Assembly (NCBI GenBank): GCA_019321725.1
Contig: CM033121.1
Coordinates: 10,168,001 to 10,232,000 of the forward strand
Length of the DNA stretch: 64,000 nucleotides
DNA from: Paulownia fortunei
Taxonomy: Eukaryota; Streptophyta; Magnoliopsida; Lamiales; Paulowniaceae
Direction: 5' to 3'
This document shows positions 46,601 through 57,569 of the stretch, piece by piece. Each line of letters starts with the position of its first letter. The first letter of the stretch is position 1. Made by a program: the position numbers and the translations under genes. The notes beneath the pieces are model-generated. The model had not been told where the DNA came from. It saw only the letters and a list, made by a program, of their open reading frames with translations, and made no database searches.

Positions 46601-49600
46601 TTATAACCATTTTTTTCCTCATCAAGAGCTTCACCCTTTCTCTTCAACTTAAATGAAATTTAAAAGTACATAATGAAAGTAGAAAAGACTAAAAATAAAA
46701 GAGAAACTAGAGAATACATATTTGTTACTACTATAAAATTTAGCCTAAAGAAAGACAACAATAAAACTTTCAATGGTGATCTAAATTAACATATCATTTT
46801 TAGATCCGAATTTTGCCATCCAGTATTCTGTTGGGTTCATGTGATCCCGAGTTATGCGCAGCAGAAAATTAAACTTTTAAAAAAATATTAAACTATAACA
46901 ATTATAGTAATACCAAGGATCCGATGCGATTTTTAACGATCTCGCAATTTTCAATAGCCGTAATAAAATAATAAAAGTATCCATTTATACCTTTCTTTTC
47001 ACTCCGGTTGTCGTAGGGTGTGAAGCAATCAATTTCTAGCCCCTTTTTTTTTAATTTGATTAATAGGGATCCAAATATCTTCTCTCTAAATTAGTCCACA
47101 CTTTGAGTAAGAACACAAAATCATAATTCCGCTAGCAATTCTTATTTCTTTTCTAATCTAGTTTACAGAGTGTATATAGAAAAATATTAATTCTTGTTAT
47201 CAACTTGTGATAAAAGAATTAATATTTAAAAATAAAAAATAGAATTTATGGAGAAAAAGGATGGTTGAAGCAAACATTTTTTCTTCTCTCTTTTCAATGA
47301 CAAAAATTAAAGGATGTTTCTACTTCTTACAATTTTCGGCCAAGAGGTATATATAGGGGACTCCAATCAAGGCATTTGTTTCAAGACAGTGGATGTTTCC
47401 ATATCATATATAAATGCACATTTTGCAAAAAAAGAAAGAGAACAACAATGAAGAAACATTTACAATTTTCAGATAAGAAATAAAAGATGTATATCTGCAA
47501 ATTTAAAATGTCTTACCTCTGCAGTACCTACAGTCAAGTCTGTGAATCCAAGAGAATCCTTTACTTCAATGCATAATTTTTCTTTCCTAGGGTCAGCAAC
47601 TAACATGTGAAAATCCTGCAAGATATAAATGAAGTAATACTAGTAATAGATCCAGAACTTCTCATGAAATCACACATATCAGACAATTGCAAATCAGTTA
47701 AAGAACTCACCTGATTCCAGATTGGCTCACCAGGAGGTCCAATAACTGTAGTTTGGCTGTTTCTTTTACTACGTATCACTTGATCTCCCAATCTTAGAAT
47801 AACATATGGATCTGTTTTGCCTGTAACATTGCAGGACGGCAAATGTGTCATGGTAGATAGGGAGAAATTTATGTGAATCAGAAGCAGCAGTTGCAGACAA
47901 ACTGATTGTAACTTATGCTAACAACTGACACTCTACACAGGCGGTTAAACATTCCACTTACAACCCAAACAGTGAAAAAGTAAAATTCATACCATAGAAT
48001 ATATAACTGAGTTTTCGTGCATCAAGAAGAGTCACGGACAATTCTCCAGCAAATTCATTATTTCCCTCTTGAATTTCTCCAGATTTGGAGTCATTTGGAA
48101 CAGGTCCAACAGCTTTTCCCTTCTGAAAATCCAGAACTATTTTTTTTGGACGTACAAATAGCTTAGGTAAATCCTCGGTGAGAAGTTTTGTCAAAAACCT
48201 GCCAATGAAAACGTTTAGCTTAGCATTCACAAAAGAAACAATTGAATTTGAAAATGATAGCGAAATGACTGTTGCAGAAACCGAAGGTAATAACTAAAAA
48301 CACCAAAGGGCAGATACACGTATACAGAATATTACTGGCCGAAAAATATAGCAAATCAAGTACAAGGTATTAACCAAGAAACACTACAACTTAAAAGTGA
48401 AACAAGAAAATAAAAGCAGGTAAATGGTTTCAGAATATTAATAGCAGAAAATAACAGAAAAAAGGAGTTTATTTTACTGGAAGCAACTTCACACAATTTT
48501 TCACTTTCGTTTTAGAAGAAAAATTGGGAGTAAATTGATTAATCTAATTCAGTAGTAAAGGTATAAATACTATATATGTAATCAACAACATTAACTTACA
48601 AAAGCAATTTACTAATATGCAGGGCCAAGATTCTGTAAAAGAGTTGGGTGGGAATGGAGAGTGAGATATATCTATATAAACAATGACTGTAGATGTATGA
48701 CAAATTCCATAGCAGGATTTTTTGTAATCTTATTGCAGTAAAAGTGACACAGGGGATTTGGTATATTTATTTTAGGGTTTAAGTTTACTGAATTAAATGC
48801 AGGAACAATATCTTAAGTGAAAAGAATTTAGCAACACGGTATTTTTAGGAGGAATTTCATTTCTTAGATCTCAAAAATCCTTCCTCATATAGGACAATAA
48901 ACAAAAGCAAATTACTGTGCTTATGTCACAAGATATTACCTATCTAGCATATCTGACAGAAAAGAAAAAAATATTGACTCCGGACACGAGATTCATAAAT
49001 AAGCATATAAAAAAGTAAGGGTACAAAATAATGAAGAGGAAGAGTGGAGGAGAAAACATTAGTTTCCCATCAAAGAGACACAATTACACTCTCAATTGAA
49101 AAGGTCGGGGACGTACAAAACCATATGACGAATAAAACAGAGAAATTAAAAGAAGAGTCAAAGGACAACATAGTGGGATAAGTTAACAATATTTCACAAA
49201 AGCAAGAAGAAAATCACTTACATTGAGAGGACAGGAATCGCTGAATGTTTCCCGTGCACCAAAAAATAGAACAACATAAGAAACAAAAGTTAGTAGGGTT
49301 CCCCTGACATATGAAATCAAATAATAGTATGAATTACATGAATTACGCTGAAACATTCTACAAGTAGAAGCTTTAATTAAATGAGATAAAAATTATCTCA
49401 ACAGATTAGCGAGCTTCATTAAACATCAAGACAAGAAGCAAGAAACCGCCATCTTTAGTCCACACATGTCATACTTACATTGATTGAGAAATTAATTTAC
49501 AAATTTCAATCTTTATCCATGGCGACCAAGGACCATTATACTATTTCCTCTCAGTCACATTTATCCTGGATTTTGCAGAAATCTGAGAGCAAGAAATTGT

Positions 49601-52600
49601 ATCTTTCTAGTATAACCTGAGTTTTGCAATGAAGTCAATCTAGCCCTAGTTTAGATAAAGGAACCAACAGCATTATACAAAGGCCCTCGAAAAAGTTAAA
49701 TCTCAGATTGAAGGAAAACGAAAAGGATTAACCTCAGTAAAATGTCCAAGATGAAGAAACTAAAGCCTTCCCACATCTAGCAGACGATGCTGATTACTTT
49801 TGGTCCAGAATATTAACTAAGCTATTGAGGCAAATGATAAGAAACACCGTAAAAGGTCATGTAGGGAGCAATAACCCCTTGGGAAAGGAGATGTGGCAGA
49901 AAAGAGCATAATTCAAGTATATGAAAAACCAATACAGTTAATAAATGTCAACATATTCAGAGATAGAACTTTACTTCTCACTTTGCATGTCCATGAGTCA
50001 TGGCAAGGTGCTTAGACGGATGATAACGTGAGATACTGACATCAATAAAGAACCTAGAATGCATGTCTAAAGAACTCGATACATAACTATAAGTTACCTT
50101 CTTTATAATCGACCTGGTATTTATTCCTTCTGTTCCATTTTCCAAAAGGGATTGTCACATAGAGTCTAAGGATGAAAACTGTCCTTTCACTTTTATCAAA
50201 TCTGCAGAACCGAATACAGTCTGTACACCCAGTTTCGGTCATTAAGGGTGAACATTTCTCAGGAATTATAAAGCAAAGAAGATCCTTGGGCTGTCCCAAA
50301 ATTACTTGGTTAGCTTTTTCGAAATGGTTTCTCAAGTATTTCATTTGGTCTTCCAATATTCATCTTTTTCACCGACTCTCAGATTTCACTAGAGTAGAAT
50401 ATTACATCCTGATGCCCTAATTGAATGCCATGATTGAGATAAGGCTAATGCAGAAAGTGAGATTATAACATACCCATTAAATTGAATAAGCGAAATGGTG
50501 ATAACTCAAACTTTATCTTTGGAAGAGAAACAAAGGCCCAGGAAACAGCTCCCACCCATGGCTCTGTTGGTATCAGTCGCAGTTTGACCCATAATTCCCC
50601 ATCAATGTCAAAGTCTCGTACACCCACTGGCACAACAATGGGAAGGATGCTGAATTTAAGTGACAAAAGTAGAAGCATACGTGCACCACCAGTGTAGCGG
50701 AGACCTATCTGGTATCTTGGTACCAGGAAAGAAATATATTACTAACTTAAACACACCTCAGAGTAATCACCATCTATATAGATTATGATAGAGGCGTTGT
50801 AATGCATCATGTATCAGTAAAAATAAGCATGCACATCTGGTGAACGTTATGTACTGGATAAATATTTTGGGATAATTCATTGAAAGAATTAAAACATTCT
50901 TATTAGTGTTCCCATCTTCTTAGACTGCAACTAGAAAATTAACTCGAATTTCCTTTACTCATCAAAGTCGAGAGTGAAATGTCAAAAGAAGCATGACAAA
51001 TCCAACCAATTCATTGGCACACAGAACTAATGAAATGTCCAGAATTGATTTGAAACAGCATCAAATAGAAACATATAAATTACATTTTGCCTTCGCAAAT
51101 TCTTGCTGCCATGAATTTAATATTAAGCAGAACAATCTATTATAGAAAGCCGCAAAGTGGTCCTTTCTAACAGGTGTGCGCCAGCAGCAGATACCATTTT
51201 GCATGGATTGGATTCTGATAGATATGAACCTTTCGTCACAACTTCACCTGGTTTTCTAATCCCTCAGAGATTGGATAGATAGAGAACTTACAGAAATGTA
51301 ATCTTCATGGGAACTACACTTCAACTTCCTAAAGTCAAAATTACACTCAATATGGTTTTGACCTTTGTTGTTCTTCTGCTTTATTCTAGTCCTGCCACAA
51401 TTGAATTTCACCTTTGCAGGTGCTGTACAAAAACTTTAAATGTAACCATATCTGCATTAACATATGTTTGACTTAATTTTAACTCAAACTTTAAGCTTTA
51501 TGTGCTACGGAAAGAAGAGTTGATCCATTTTTTATTTGGCAAAAGAACAGCTCAGTCAGGTCAGGGTTTTCCAAGATTTTCTCCACTAAAACATCATTGC
51601 TTCAGGTAAGTGAATTACATGAGGGTTCACAGGAAGACAGGATAGTCTAACTTCTTCTTGCAACAAAAAGGGATATTTTTTCTCAGAACTCATTATTGGG
51701 ATGGAAGTTGGAATCGCATTGGACTTAAATAATTCTTCAACGTTAACTCAGACATCCACTAGCGCCAAATTATTCCACCCATATGATTATTAGTTTTTTA
51801 AAGCAAGAATGATGCTATTAAACATTCTTCTTTTCTGTACTTTTTTTCTGAATCCGATGACTGTTCTGAAGGCAACAAGTTCTCATCCATTCCGATCTGA
51901 TTGGTTGATCTTGACATAGAAGAGTGCTCTCTTACGGACCAATACTGCAACTTAAGATTATGATGACAACACATCAAACTTTCCAATTTCAGAAGGCTCG
52001 TCACCTATATCTGATGATTAGTCAGAGTAAGGATTGATATTCAATTCATACATCAACATCTTTCATTCCTGTTATGATATCAGTTTTGTAATTTGATTCT
52101 AATTGTATAGCAAGAAGTCTCATATTAAAGGCAAGAAACATTAATATTCACCCATTTTTAATCAACTTATGGGGCATATTCTAGAGGCTATGCTGAAAAG
52201 TTGTTTTCTAAAAGGGTGAATTAACTATATTGCAAGGGGAAAAACACTCACTGCAAGTCATTAACACGACGAGAAGTTCTGCGCTCGACACTCCTAACAG
52301 ACAATGGTTCATCCCCCAAGGAGAACTGCTTGATCTCAACCCTCTGCACATAATCCGGCTTCTTGAGATTGTCAATGACAGGCTGCAGCAATCCAATGAT
52401 CCAATTCTCAATCCCACCCCTGTACACTTTCCACAGCTTCCCCAACACCATGTTCACCCACTCTACCGACTCTTTCCTCTGCAAATCCTTCTCAAGAAAC
52501 AAGGACAGGCTAGTAGGTACCTGTGGCCAACTCCCCAGCTTAGTGTCTCTACTTCTTGCATTTCTCTTTCTCGACATCCACAGCTTATCGAAAACAACTC

Positions 52601-53081
52601 CCACAAAAAAGAAGAAAGCAAAAAGACCGAAAATATTGCGATTTATGGGAGGAGATGGAATGGGATGGATGACCCCCAGCTGATTCCTCAGCTTATCTAC
52701 AATAGGGTCTTGCCCGAAATTCGTACTGTAATAGTTACTACCATTAGTATTGAAACCAGATGAAGAAGCATAATCGAATTCTTCTTCATCAGAAAACCGC
52801 TTCAAGACTATGCTTTTGGCGCCCCTTCCTGCGGCGGCATTGAAATGGTGTTGTGAATTTCCACCATTGATGCAGGCGTGAGCTTGAAGGAGAGCCCATC
52901 TCACATTTTTAACTATTACTCCTTCTCTCTTTCTGTGGCGTAATTGACAAATAGGAGGATTAGCAGCACAAGGGCAGAAGCTGAAAAGGGGTGACTGGGA
53001 AAGGGAAGGCAAGAAGAGGTTTTTCCTCTGTGAGAAATCACAGCAAAGGGGTGAAGTATTGGAAGCCGACTGCAAAACCAT
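43617..53081 (-). CDS. NTMC2T5: SMP-C2 lipid-transfer protein, NTMC2T5/tricalbin-like (7 exons)
   Basis: Coding exons on the minus strand are 53081-52252, 50715-50474, 49240-49222, 48198-47993, 47820-47711, 47615-47517 and 44081-43617. They sum to 1971 nt (656 residues), all with GT-AG borders and matching phases. Residues 1-60 are Ser/Arg-rich and transit-like. A membrane segment lies at 149-167 (FGLFAFFFFVGVVF). The SMP lipid-binding domain spans about 200-410 (ESVEWVNMVLGKLWKVY, FRLFNLMAIPVLS across exons 2-3, LTEDLPKLFVRPKKIVLDF). The C2 domain spans about 415-545 (GELSVTLLDARKL, TDPYVILRLGDQVI, AGEILLRLTYKAYVE), and an acidic tail follows. Relatives tether membranes and move lipid at contact sites. 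The first loop Asp of classical C2 domains is absent (YIFYGKTDPYV), while D436, D489 and D495 remain, so calcium binding may be weak. An in-frame ATG at 53204 would add 41 residues; I chose 53081 because MVLQS fits the expected start. Confidence 0.9.
44082..45272. other. Intron 6 of the SMP-C2 gene, right part
   Basis: Non-coding intron DNA. From about 44690 to 44845 it holds short repeats of the CATTCTCC and CCAAAACACATCCAAACA type, occurring two to three times, possibly the remains of a MITE. No further features. Confidence 0.5.
45273..45650 (+). pseudogene. Copia gag/protease scrap in intron 6
   Basis: Plus-strand frame 45273-45497 ends with NISGAKYHMTGTSDYFNKVF, which matches the copia protease active-site region (DSGAS-x-HMTG), Asp lost. 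The residues before it (SSTSISTSTSKKMQTV) fit the Ser-rich linker before copia protease. It is antisense to the host gene and removed with the intron. Confidence 0.5.
45838..46756. mobile_element. LTR fragment related to element E, in intron 6
   Basis: Shares with 8180-8900 the sequence GAGTCCGAGGTCGATCCACA and a long colinear stretch (GGAATCCATA, AATGGGAAGAT, GGTTTCACATTAGCA, GTAGAACCGTACAATAAGTT) in the same orientation. It stops where the E LTR would continue into its U3 part. An internal tandem duplication covers about 46193-46375 and 46376-46545. It is intronic for the SMP-C2 gene. Confidence 0.8.
46828..47400 (-). mobile_element. Copia-like LTR fragment in intron 6
   Basis: Begins on the plus strand TGTTGGGTTCATGTGATCCC, then a GCGCAGCAGAAAATTAAA stretch, a style shared with the LTR at 190 (CGGGTGCAGAGGAAAAT). 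On the minus strand CCCCTATATATACC near 47347-47358 is a TATA-like motif. This supports minus orientation, the same direction as the host gene. The inner boundary on the right is uncertain. Confidence 0.5.
49222..49240 (-). other. 19-nt microexon (exon 3) of the SMP-C2 gene
   Basis: Minus strand reads ATTCAG, then CGATTCCTGTCCTCTCAAT, then GTAAGTG. With the last G of exon 2 and the first G of exon 4 it encodes AIPVLSM, joining FNLM and FLTKLLTEDL without a gap. Borders are good AG and GT signals. Introns of 1233 and 1023 nt surround it. Confidence 0.88.
50716..52251. other. Intron 1 of the SMP-C2 gene
   Basis: 1536 nt with donor GTGAGTG after CTTGCA and acceptor GTACCAAG before ATACCAGATAGG. 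The split codon is Gln (CA|A), giving VNDLQ-YQIGLRYTGG. No element or gene was recognised inside. Confidence 0.8.
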
Positions 53082-53311
53082 TAAATTATGGGCACCCAAT
53101 ATGGACAACAAGAAAAAGAATTGCTGGGAAACATGAATGAAAACCAAATAACCAGGAATTGGACTTCTTTTTTGTCCTGGAGAGGTGAGAAAAATCCCTG
53201 ACAACAGACTTGAGTCCCAAATGATGATGATGGTGAAGAAGAAGAAGAAGAAGAAGAAGAAGACAAAGAAGGGGTAGGGTAGGATACAGAAAACGTTTGA
53301 TTGTAGTTCAC
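53081..53311 (-). promoter_or_regulatory. Upstream ORF overlapping the SMP-C2 start (TAATG)
   Basis: A 76-codon ORF begins at 53311 and stops with TAA whose last base is the A of the chosen ATG at 53081 (TAATG). It includes a Ser run encoded by a CTT/TCT repeat (53221-53265 on the plus strand as GAAGAA). If it is in the transcript it could lower translation of the main ORF or couple it by re-initiation. Whether the leader starts upstream of 53311 is not known from the sequence. Confidence 0.45.
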
Positions 53312-53500
53312 GAATTTGAGTTGCGTCTTGATTTTGGGATGAAAAGGATCAAATCCGAGGACAGGGTTTCAACTCCAGAAAAAAACTGGGGACACAAAAA
53401 AGGATTGATATATATAATTTTTGCAGTTCACGAATTTGAGTTGGGTTTTGATTTTGGGATGAAAAGAATTCAACTCCAAAAGAAGAATTGATATATATAT
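53296..53500. repeat. Duplicated 50-bp block upstream of the SMP-C2 gene
   Basis: AGTTCACGAATTTGAGTTG followed by TTGATTTTGGGATGAAAAG occurs at about 53306-53350 and again at about 53426-53470, with few differences. Both copies continue into AACTCCA and ATTGATATATATA. The pair lies in the 5' flank of the gene and ends in a TA microsatellite (53486-53530). Confidence 0.85.
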
Positions 53501-53559
53501 CTATATATATATATATATATGTATATATATACTTCCTCTCCCTCAAAATTTTTATGTAT

Positions 53560-56500
53560 TTTTTGTGACGGAATATCTGAAAAAGTTAATAAGTTTAGTA
53601 TTATTCTAAAAAATTTCTTATAAATGGTATCATGGTTACTTTTACAAAAATAAATTAATTTAAAAAATAAATTTTATTTGAAAACTCTTTAAATATTAAT
53701 TTAGGACAAAAGACAGCGTTTCACTATGAAAAGTTGATAAAATTATGTGAAAATATTGTACTATTATTACTATTCTTTTTTCATGTTGGTGGTTAGGAAA
53801 ACGTAGGTCTCAATGGCTCAATTAATTATAGTCAAAATTAGTCTTTAGTGATTTTGGAATTAAGAAATAAATAACGAGGATCACATGGGTCGGAGCAAAC
53901 GCGGTTAATTTTATAGACTCCGACCATGATTATGATACCGTGTCGAAGACATAGTAGTTAGCATTTGAAACTAATTAGTAGTGACATTTGAATTTAATTT
54001 TCCATTTTTCTTTTAGATCGTACCTATTGAATATACGTAGTTTCCTTTATTTGGACGTAGGAGGCCGGGGTGTTTTATGTTGACCTGTACCCATGAAAAT
54101 TTGACTCCAACAAAGATTGAATAAAAAGATGTGGAATTTGCCTCTTTCGTGCACGTAGGTTTTTCGTTTTTTTTATTTTATTTTTTTTTTAATTCAAAAA
54201 ATCAAGTATCATCATTTCTAATGAGGGTGGACCACATAATTTGTGATTGATATATTAGAATAAATTTAAAAATTACAGAAAGTAATAATAATATTTATTG
54301 TCTTTGATATGATGTTATGCCTAAACACATCTGAGAGTGATTAAATCAACAATTTTAATTGACTCTTTTCCTATATTTATATTGAATAGATTGTACTTAA
54401 GACTACAAATATAATGAAATTTAGAAAATGACAAATGCAGTTATGTAAAAGAAAAAAAGAATTGTTTTGTATAAAGTACCACTTAAAGCAATTGTTTTTG
54501 GGCGAAATGACTTGATTGACCCAACCCCCGCCCCCCGCCCAAAAAAAAGAAAAAAAAAAAAAAAGAAAATGATATTGTGCAAAAGTATCTGATATAGAAT
54601 GGGCAAATTACTTTTGTGTGCATAAAGATGTTTGTTTGGCTTCTATTTGGCTGCCCAATTCTTATTTATCTCTTCATTGATATAATAAGAAACCTTACTC
54701 ATGCCAAAATTTCGCTCTCTTCAGCGCTTAACACCTTGTAAATTAATTAGAAACAATGTTCATATCCTTTGTATTTGAAGTTTTGACACCAATGACTCCA
54801 TTGTATGAAAAGAAAGACACTAGTTTTTAACTTTTTTTTTTTTAGCGAAACATTGTTCTAATATGAGTTTTTGGGTGTTTTGGAGAAAGGTATTATGGCG
54901 GAATGTGTCTTTGAAAATTAATTTGAGAATGAAAGCAGTATTTACTTATATTTTGGAAGAAGACAATTTGCATAGTACCAGTCTTGTCAATTAAGTTTTT
55001 GTCTGATCTTTTTTAATATTATATATTATATTTTGAAATGTAAAAAAATAATATATATTTATAATAATATAATAATTAAATAATATAATTATGTTAATAT
55101 GTAGTGAACTCCATTTTATTTTGGGGCAGAATGAAATTGATTGGATATAATAAATTTTTCAAACACAATCTTATTTCAGGGAAATATAATTTTTCTCGAA
55201 TGACAACCAAATGTAGCCATATTGATGGTTTTTTTGACTAGCATATGGGATTTTAGCAAAATCCCCATACTTTTTATTTTTCACAAAATGAAAAAAGAGG
55301 TTGACATATGGATGGATTGTAAGAGGATGTCAGGTACAATGACTCCTTTAATAATTTGAATTAACTATTTTCGCATAGTTTCTTTTCAAAATTTTTTATC
55401 AATTTTGATTGGTGATGAAATTTTAGATTATAGTTAACAAATAAAAATTTTTTAGTATGTTTATAAAATAACTCTCAAAAGTAGTGGTTGATAGTCAATG
55501 ATTTTACATCGTTATTTTGAAAAAATATTTTACTTACAAAAGTTCACTGTAAAAAATAAAATTTTATTTTGAAACGTAAAAAATAAGAAGCATATATTTG
55601 AAATGATAAAATAGTTGCCAGTAAAACCTATTATGCCGAAGTCTCGCAAGTGACCTCCAACCCCTTACCTATATGTTTTTTAAACTCATTCCTTGTTTTG
55701 GGGATGTTCGAATATTTTGTTTTTATAATTGTATTGTGATAGGTGAAAATGTGAAAATTTTATCAGAATTATACATTTTCATTCTAAAGAAAATGGAAAC
55801 TTTTGTTTTGTTATCCGTTTCAAAAATTATTTTAGCCATTTGCAGTTTCCTTATTTTAGTAATATATTTTGTAAATTGTTTCAATGAAGAGACTATTAAA
55901 TTATATTAAACAAATTAAAAATATTTTATATACAATTATAGGAAAATCTGCATTATACTTTAAAGTACATCACATTCATTCAAAATTCTGTAAAATTTTA
56001 TGAAAAAAATAAGATTCACAATTTTACTTCTTGTAATTATTATGTTTTAAGTTATTATTATGGCTAATTGTTGGTTATGCTTACAGTTACTACTACCACA
56101 AATAACAAGTAAAGTTAGCCATAATAAAGTAAATACAACTTTTATTAGTTATGCTTCAACGTCATTAATAATATAGGAAATTATTTATATTATTTACAGT
56201 ATAAATTCCTTATGTGCTAATAAACTTATTAATATTTGTATTGTTATTACAAAACTTTCAGAAACAACTTACCTGTATAAATTAATCATTGGAATTGAAA
56301 CTTGATTAACAAAGTCTAATTTATTATTTTTTATAGGGTGTAAAATTAACTGTACAATAGCTATGGCCAACTATTTTGCCCATGTAATAGAGGCAAAACA
56401 AATTGGAAAGAAGTTCACGTTAGTCATGGCAAAATTAAAATCCTGCAATCTAGGTTGATTTATAAGTAGACAATATCTGATTAAAAGTTAAAAAGTTTAA

Positions 56501-56860
56501 CGAAGATAAGAATAAAGAATCAATGATAGAATAATCATAAAGATTGAAAAGATAAATTTTCAATCATTAGTGGAGCTAAACTTGTTAGCTACAATTATTC
56601 GAAATTCGATCTTTAACTCAAATAGACTTTGCAAAGTTATAATAAGGAATGAGAATAAAACAAGCTTAAAATGAGTTTGGTTAAATTTGGTACTTATAGA
56701 AAAATTAAGTTTATGGTCAATTAAATAATGACAATGTGTAAAATAATATATTAAATATCAATTATATATTTTCTATTAATATTTTAGAAATTTCATTATT
56801 TTTTTAATTCTTAAATTAAATAGTAAATTAAATTGATAGTTAATATATATTTTCGGTCAA
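53560..56860. other. Intergenic AT-rich DNA
   Basis: No gene found. Homopolymer runs occur at 54169-54190 and 54539-54566. A GTTTTTGGGTGTTTTGGAG stretch at about 54868 and ACAACCAAATGTAGCC at about 55203 could be the two ends of a MITE, but they do not pair well. The ORF at 55673-55909 has no motif. Confidence 0.45.
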
Positions 56861-57569
56861 TCAAATGTCGCCAAGAGTCAAATTCCAATTCTTGGCAATC
56901 AAGATTGTATCTTGCAAATCATGAAAGTAAATACCAATATTTTGATAATTTAAATCACATCTTGTGATTAAGGTAGTAAATGTCAATCAAATTGCGTCAG
57001 TTCATCAAATAATTATGGCAAGAATTCATATCCTACAAGTATAAATAAGAGTCATCTGCAAGAAGAAGAAAAATACACACAAGTTGTCAAGAAAAAATCC
57101 AAACAAGAAAGGTATTAGAGGAATTCTCTCAACTTAAGGTGATCAAATTTGAGGAGATCCATGGTGTTCAAAACAAAAGTCAAGGCGTTCATCATGGAGT
57201 CTACTCAAGTAATAATATTTAATTCAAGATTAAGTTGTTAAACTTTTGAATTAACGTTATTGGAAATCCAATCTATATTGGAGGAGATCAAAGGGTAACT
57301 TTCATCAACAAGTTACCAAATTCACCAAGTCAACGTTCTTAAAGTTGTAATGTTTAATTTGAAATCAAGGTGTTAAACCTTCAAATTAATATTATTAAAG
57401 TGTGAAATCAATTTGGAGGAGATCAAATCAACGATTCTACCTCCAAAATCTCAAATCCAAAAGATATTGTGCTTGAAGAGAAGAATAAGAGGAATTAGTT
57501 AGAAATTGTAATCATTTAATTCTTTTGATATATTAAAATTCATTTGTACTATTTTTCTTGTTTGTTAAT
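56861..57569 (+). mobile_element. LTR-like stretch with internal repeats (tentative)
   Basis: A TATA-like TATAAATAAGAG at about 57041 lies upstream of a purine-rich leader-like region. Two diverged copies of a 90-bp unit (TTTAATT-AAGAT-AAG-TGTTAAAC and GGAGGAGATCAAA) lie at about 57211-57300 and 57345-57430. This layout resembles the U3-R-U5 of a gypsy LTR on the plus strand. It abuts the truncated end of the hAT transposase. Boundaries are uncertain. Confidence 0.35.

Noticed and set aside
50172..50420. ORFs on both strands in intron 2 of the SMP-C2 gene
   Set aside because: They have no recognised motif, lie fully within a GT-AG intron, and are similar in length to chance ORFs in this base composition.
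52230..52763. Plus-strand 177- and 106-codon ORFs opposite exon 1
   Set aside because: They are antisense to the SMP-C2 exon and have no motif. The minus frame matches the family and splices in phase.
54860..55250. Possible MITE with GTTTTTGGGTG and CAACCAAATGTAGCC ends
   Set aside because: The two ends do not pair over a convincing length and there is no matching flanking duplication.
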